A DNA stretch of 7,184 nucleotides. Source: JBBDIO01 sp040880365. GTDB lineage: Bacteria; Chloroflexota; Anaerolineae; Caldilineales; Caldilineaceae. Each line of letters opens with the position of its first letter. The stretch's first letter is position 1. The notes beneath the pieces are model-generated. The model was not told the origin of the DNA. It ran no database searches and saw only the letters and a program-made list of their open reading frames with translations. This document shows positions 4,143-7,184 of the stretch, piece after piece. The DNA lies in the NCBI GenBank assembly GCA_040880365.1, contig JBBDIO010000062.1, positions 1 through 7,184 on the forward strand. Reading direction: 5' to 3'. Made by a program: the position numbers and the translations under genes.

Positions 4143-7100
4143 TCAGATATCTTCACCCTGGCGCAAACGCTGGGCCAGCCAATCGGTGAGGGCCGATGGG
4201 GGCACATCCAGCTCGCGCTGCAAAGCGTCTACGGCTTCGGCATGGGTTTTCAGGGCGAGAGACCGTTGTCCCTGGCGCGCCTGCGCCCGCATGAGAGCCT
4301 GGAAGGCCTCTTCCAGCCACGGGGCGATCAAGATGACCCTGCGTGCCCAATGCGCCGCTTCTGGGGCACGTTGCAAGTTGAGTAACGATTGGGCGGCATA
4401 CAGGCAACCTTCGACATAGAGACTGTTGACGCGCTCGCGCGCAGTCACGGCCCAGGGTTCGTAGGGCAGTTCGGGCAAAAGCGGTGACCACGCTTCCAGC
4501 ACATGCAGAAACTTGGCAGACAGTTGGGGCAAATCGTCCACATGCGCCTGGGCGAGCGCAGTCTGCACGGTTGATTCGAATTCCGCCATATCGGAACGGA
4601 CCAGGGGTTGAAGGGCCGCGGGCGCGAAGCAATATATTTCGCCTGCCACAGTGAAATAGCGCGCCGACGCTTTGGGACGCAGATAGGGATCGAGCGTGCG
4701 CCGCAGCCAGCTAAACAAGGTACGGAATGTATTGCGCGCGGCGTCGGGCGCCGTATCGGGCCACAGGTCATCCAGAATGCGCTCGCGACTCAACATCTGG
4801 CCTGCGTGCAGCGCGAAATATTGAAAGAGCCGGCGCACCGCAGGGCGCTGCCAATCATCGGGCACCAGCAGCCGGTCGCCACGCACCACCTTAAATTCGC
4901 CCAGCAGTGTAATTTGCAGGGGCGGCGGGGGCGCGCTTTCCAGTGACTGCACCGCCGACTCTACCGCGCGCAGAACGGTAGAGTCGGCAGTAGGGTCGGC
5001 GGCAGGGTCGATGGCGCGTTCCAGACAGGCGACCAGCGCCGGCAGGGTCTGCTCCTGGCCCAACTGCGCCAGCAACGTGGCCGTCTGGCAACGCACGGCG
5101 GCGCAGGCATGTTCGAGCAAACGGGCAAGCCGCAAACCTATCACCTGGGGTGAAANNNNNNNNNNAAGACCGTTGTCGGCCTGGGCAAGGGCGAGTAACG
5201 CCGCGCCCGCGCGTGCCGGTGCACGCTGGCACGCCAGACAGAGCAGCCAGAAGTCCAGACCCAGTTCAGGGTCACGCAAGATAAGAATATCATTATAGAA
5301 CTTTTGTTCTGTTATGCGCAATACAGCATCCATATGCCGGCGTGTGGCAGTGGCAAGGGCTGGAGACTGGGGTTGCGCGGCGTATTGAGTGGCATATTGA
5401 GTGGTGTAGGTATAACACGCCATATAGGCACGCACGCGCACAATCCACGGCTGGGCGCGTGTCTGGAGCAGACCCTGTAATTCCTCCGCCAGCTTGTCTC
5501 CCTCTAAATAATCCACTAACCCGTGGGGCAAAGGGTCTACAGAGACACTGTATTCACGCTGCACAACCCAATCCAAAGTTGGAGCAGTCGCCGTCTGTGC
5601 TCCCCAACGGCTTTGCAGATATTCCAACGCCAACATCCCACGATAGAAGGGGCCGACCCGCGTGCTGGTCAAGGCTGCCTGGGCTATGCGTTGCGCCGCC
5701 TCCCATTCGCCCATTCGGCGCAAACACCAGACCCGCACATAGTCCAGACACAGAACGTCTTCATCTGATACCATCATGGGCGTGAGTTCATTCAGAATTT
5801 GCTGGGCTGCGTCAAAATTTCCGGTGCCGGTCGCGTGCAGCGCCTTGAACCAGTAATACCAGATATTTTCCTCGTCGGGGTGTTCGGATTGGGCTTCGGC
5901 AGCATCAATCTCGACCAAATCGTGGGCGAGCGCATCCCAATCGCCAATTGTCTCGTGCAGCGCACACCACACCAGCAGATGCATACTGCGCGCGACCGGG
6001 CGCGTGGCATAGTAGCGGTCGTTTATCTCCAATTGGGCGTATGCAGCCCCAAATTGCCCCATAGGGATGTAGATGCCCATCGTCAGGTTATGGCGCAGAT
6101 TGGCGGCCATGCGGGCCTGCGCTTCCTGGGCGACCGGGTCGCCATCGACCGGAGCATTTTGGGCGACTATCGACAGGGCTTGTTCAAAATGGCGGCGCGC
6201 CATGCGAAAGCGATTGAGTTGGGTATAGGCATTGCCCGCAGCATTGAGCGCCTGGACATGGGCCGGATGCGTGGGAGGGGATTGAGCGATCACGGCCTCG
6301 CACAGGGCCAGAGATTGGGCCAGGTTGCCTTCCATGTTGTGCAGTTTGGCGAGCGCGGTCTGGGCTTGCCAGATATGCTCTTTGTCCTGTGCAGCGTGGG
6401 CAAATATCAATGCCCGTTGCAACCAGGTATGCGCGCCGCGCCGATCACCAATCTCCAGACGCGACCGGCCCAGCTGGATCAGCAGGAGCGGGTATTGGGC
6501 TTGGGTTGCTTCGTCCAACGACGAAATCCAACGCTGATAGGTGCGAAATATCCCTTGATCCACAACATAGGTGGTGGGCAGTTGGCAGAGATAGTGGGCT
6601 GCCAGCTGTGGATTTTCGGCCAGCAAGGCATGGTCAATGGCGGCGGGCAGATCGCCCTGTGCCGCAAACCAGTCGGCGCAGTGTGTGCGCAGGTGTAAGC
6701 TTGTGTCGGCACCCAGGCGCGCCTCGGCAAGTGTTCCCAGACTTTCTCGGATTAAGTCATGGTAGCGATACCAGCCCGGCTGCTCATCGGCTTGCAGAAA
6801 GAGATTGCGACGCAGGATCTCGGCCAGTTGCTGGGCCGATTCCTGGCGCGAGAGATTGAGTAGCTCGCTGCATAGAACATGGCTGAAGCGGTGGGGGAGG
6901 GCAGAGACCAGGAGGTAGTTCTGAATTTGGGGCGGCAAATCTGCCAATAGTGCCTGGAGCATCGCCGTGATGGCGACCAGACCATCGATGGTAGGATCAG
7001 TCGGCGCAGGGGGTTGTGCTGACCCTTGTGGAGGGGTGGGAAGTGTGGTCGCGTCTCGGCGCAAGAGGACCGACACGGCCAGCGGCCAACCGCCGGTGTG

Positions 7101-7184
7101 GGTGTGCCAGCTTTGCCAGTCGGCAGTGGGTAATGGTACATCCAGGTGGGAAGGTAGGAGACGAGTTAGTAGATGTCGGCTTTC
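4143..7184 (-). CDS. STAND-type ATPase/TPR transcriptional regulator with C-terminal SARP (winged helix + BTAD) module, N-terminus outside window
   Basis: The frame is open to the right edge, so the start lies outside; a GTG at 7076 is internal. The 1013 visible residues (numbered from the edge) show: TGGWPLAV at 30-37, the GxP motif closing the NB-ARC-like ATPase domain; a helical winged-helix region at about 69-150 ending in HDLIRESL (142-149); degenerate TPR helices at about 190-540 (for example LNAAGNAYTQLNRFRMARRH); a HEAT-like helical stretch at about 636-726 holding the N gap (674-677); an acidic linker; a winged-helix DNA-binding domain of OmpR/SARP type at about 756-855, with LQITLLGEFKVVRGD and LSRERILDDLWPD; and a BTAD domain at about 862-1008. 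Such proteins activate target genes when ligand and nucleotide binding relieve the sensor body. The SARP module is at the C-terminus, opposite to actinobacterial AfsR. Target and ligand are unknown; the next minus-strand gene or the gene itself is a plausible target because of the repeats at 3951-4106. ATPase motifs (Walker A/B) are not visible. Confidence 0.85.
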   Translation of the reverse strand, partial: ESRHLLTRLLPSHLDVPLPTADWQSWHTHTGGWPLAVSVLLRRDATTLPTPPQGSAQPPAPTDPTIDGLVAITAMLQALLADLPPQIQNYLLVSALPHRFSHVLCSELLNLSRQESAQQLAEILRRNLFLQADEQPGWYRYHDLIRESLGTLAEARLGADTSLHLRTHCADWFAAQGDLPAAIDHALLAENPQLAAHYLCQLPTTYVVDQGIFRTYQRWISSLDEATQAQYPLLLIQLGRSRLEIGDRRGAHTWLQRALIFAHAAQDKEHIWQAQTALAKLHNMEGNLAQSLALCEAVIAQSPPTHPAHVQALNAAGNAYTQLNRFRMARRHFEQALSIVAQNAPVDGDPVAQEAQARMAANLRHNLTMGIYIPMGQFGAAYAQLEINDRYYATRPVARSMHLLVWCALHETIGDWDALAHDLVEIDAAEAQSEHPDEENIWYYWFKALHATGTGNFDAAQQILNELTPMMVSDEDVLCLDYVRVWCLRRMGEWEAAQRIAQAALTSTRVGPFYRGMLALEYLQSRWGAQTATAPTLDWVVQREYSVSVDPLPHGLVDYLEGDKLAEELQGLLQTRAQPWIVRVRAYMACYTYTTQYATQYAAQPQSPALATATRRHMDAVLRITEQKFYNDILILRDPELGLDFWLLCLACQRAPARAGAALLALAQADNGLXXXXSPQVIGLRLARLLEHACAAVRCQTATLLAQLGQEQTLPALVACLERAIDPAADPTADSTVLRAVESAVQSLESAPPPPLQITLLGEFKVVRGDRLLVPDDWQRPAVRRLFQYFALHAGQMLSRERILDDLWPDTAPDAARNTFRTLFSWLRRTLDPYLRPKASARYFTVAGEIYCFAPAALQPLVRSDMAEFESTVQTALAQAHVDDLPQLSAKFLHVLEAWSPLLPELPYEPWAVTARERVNSLYVEGCLYAAQSLLNLQRAPEAAHWARRVILIAPWLEEAFQALMRAQARQGQRSLALKTHAEAVDALQRELDVPPSALTDWLAQRLRQGEDI
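4954..4988. repeat. Perfect 13-bp inverted repeat within the regulator gene
   Basis: GCCGACTCTACCG (4954-4966) and its exact reverse complement CGGTAGAGTCGGC (4976-4988) flank a 9-base loop. It lies in the linker between the HEAT-like part and the winged helix, coding for ADSTVLRAVESA on the minus strand. No T-run follows on the minus strand, so it is not a standard terminator. Confidence 0.85.
4974..5009 (-). repeat. 12-base tandem repeat forming the regulator linker
   Basis: Three 12-base units read on the minus strand (4998-5009, 4986-4997, and a diverged one at 4974-4985) encode DPAA, DPTA and DSTV. The acidic linker before the DNA-binding module seems to have grown by in-frame duplication. 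The last unit forms one arm of the inverted repeat at 4954-4988. Confidence 0.7.
5156..5165. other. Assembly gap of ten N inside the regulator gene
   Basis: Ten undetermined bases. The reading frame on both sides is the same when the gap is taken as ten bases, giving four unknown residues. Ten may be a placeholder length, so the true number of missing residues is unknown. Confidence 0.95.
5379..5402 (-). repeat. 12-base tandem repeat in the TPR/HEAT junction of the regulator
   Basis: GGCGTATTGAGT (5379-5390) and GGCATATTGAGT (5391-5402) differ at one base. Read on the minus strand they encode the repeated T-Q-Y-A within YTTQYATQYAAQ, a small in-frame duplication. Confidence 0.7.

Noticed and set aside
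5799..6698. Plus-strand open frame of 299 residues within the regulator
   Set aside because: Antisense to the TPR part of the regulator, whose continuous frame and helix repeats are clear.

Overview
The window looks like part of a GC-rich bacterial draft or metagenomic scaffold; there is a run of ten N at 5156-5165. Gene content suggests a Chloroflexota member of the Anaerolineae/Caldilineae type. The main pointer is a giant regulator with a STAND-ATPase/TPR body and a SARP-type (winged helix plus BTAD) DNA-binding end at its C-terminus. This taxonomic guess is inference from gene types, not from a marker gene.

Left part (1-3429), all on the plus strand. In order: the C-terminal half of an FAD-dependent amine oxidase (cut by the window edge), a 96-residue membrane protein of unknown role, a DUF3891-type protein, a short remnant of a xanthine/CO dehydrogenase FAD subunit, a PlsC-like acyltransferase, and a glyoxalase-fold (VOC) protein resembling methylmalonyl-CoA epimerase. 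Gaps between the first five are 55, 22, 36 and 5 bases, so co-transcription is possible. The products do not form one recognisable pathway; lipid or CoA metabolism and amine oxidation are represented. The VOC gene is set apart by a 118-base gap that begins with a heptamer-based tandem repeat.

Right part (3430-7184), minus strand. A small basic/acidic protein of unknown family (3544-3897) faces the VOC gene convergently. Upstream of it lies a 245-base non-coding stretch (3898-4142) with three groups of short direct and inverted repeats. Beyond it is the 3' end of the large regulator gene, which runs off the right edge. The visible 1013 residues begin at the end of the nucleotide-binding domain, pass through a winged helix, degenerate TPRs and a HEAT-like segment interrupted by the N gap, and end in the SARP module.

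The window has no RNA gene, CRISPR array, transposase or complete mobile element that I can see. The most notable points are the broken dehydrogenase fragment, a perfect 13-bp inverted repeat inside the regulator linker, the repeat-rich intergenic region, and many short tandem duplications. Duplications in coding sequence have periods divisible by three and those outside do not.
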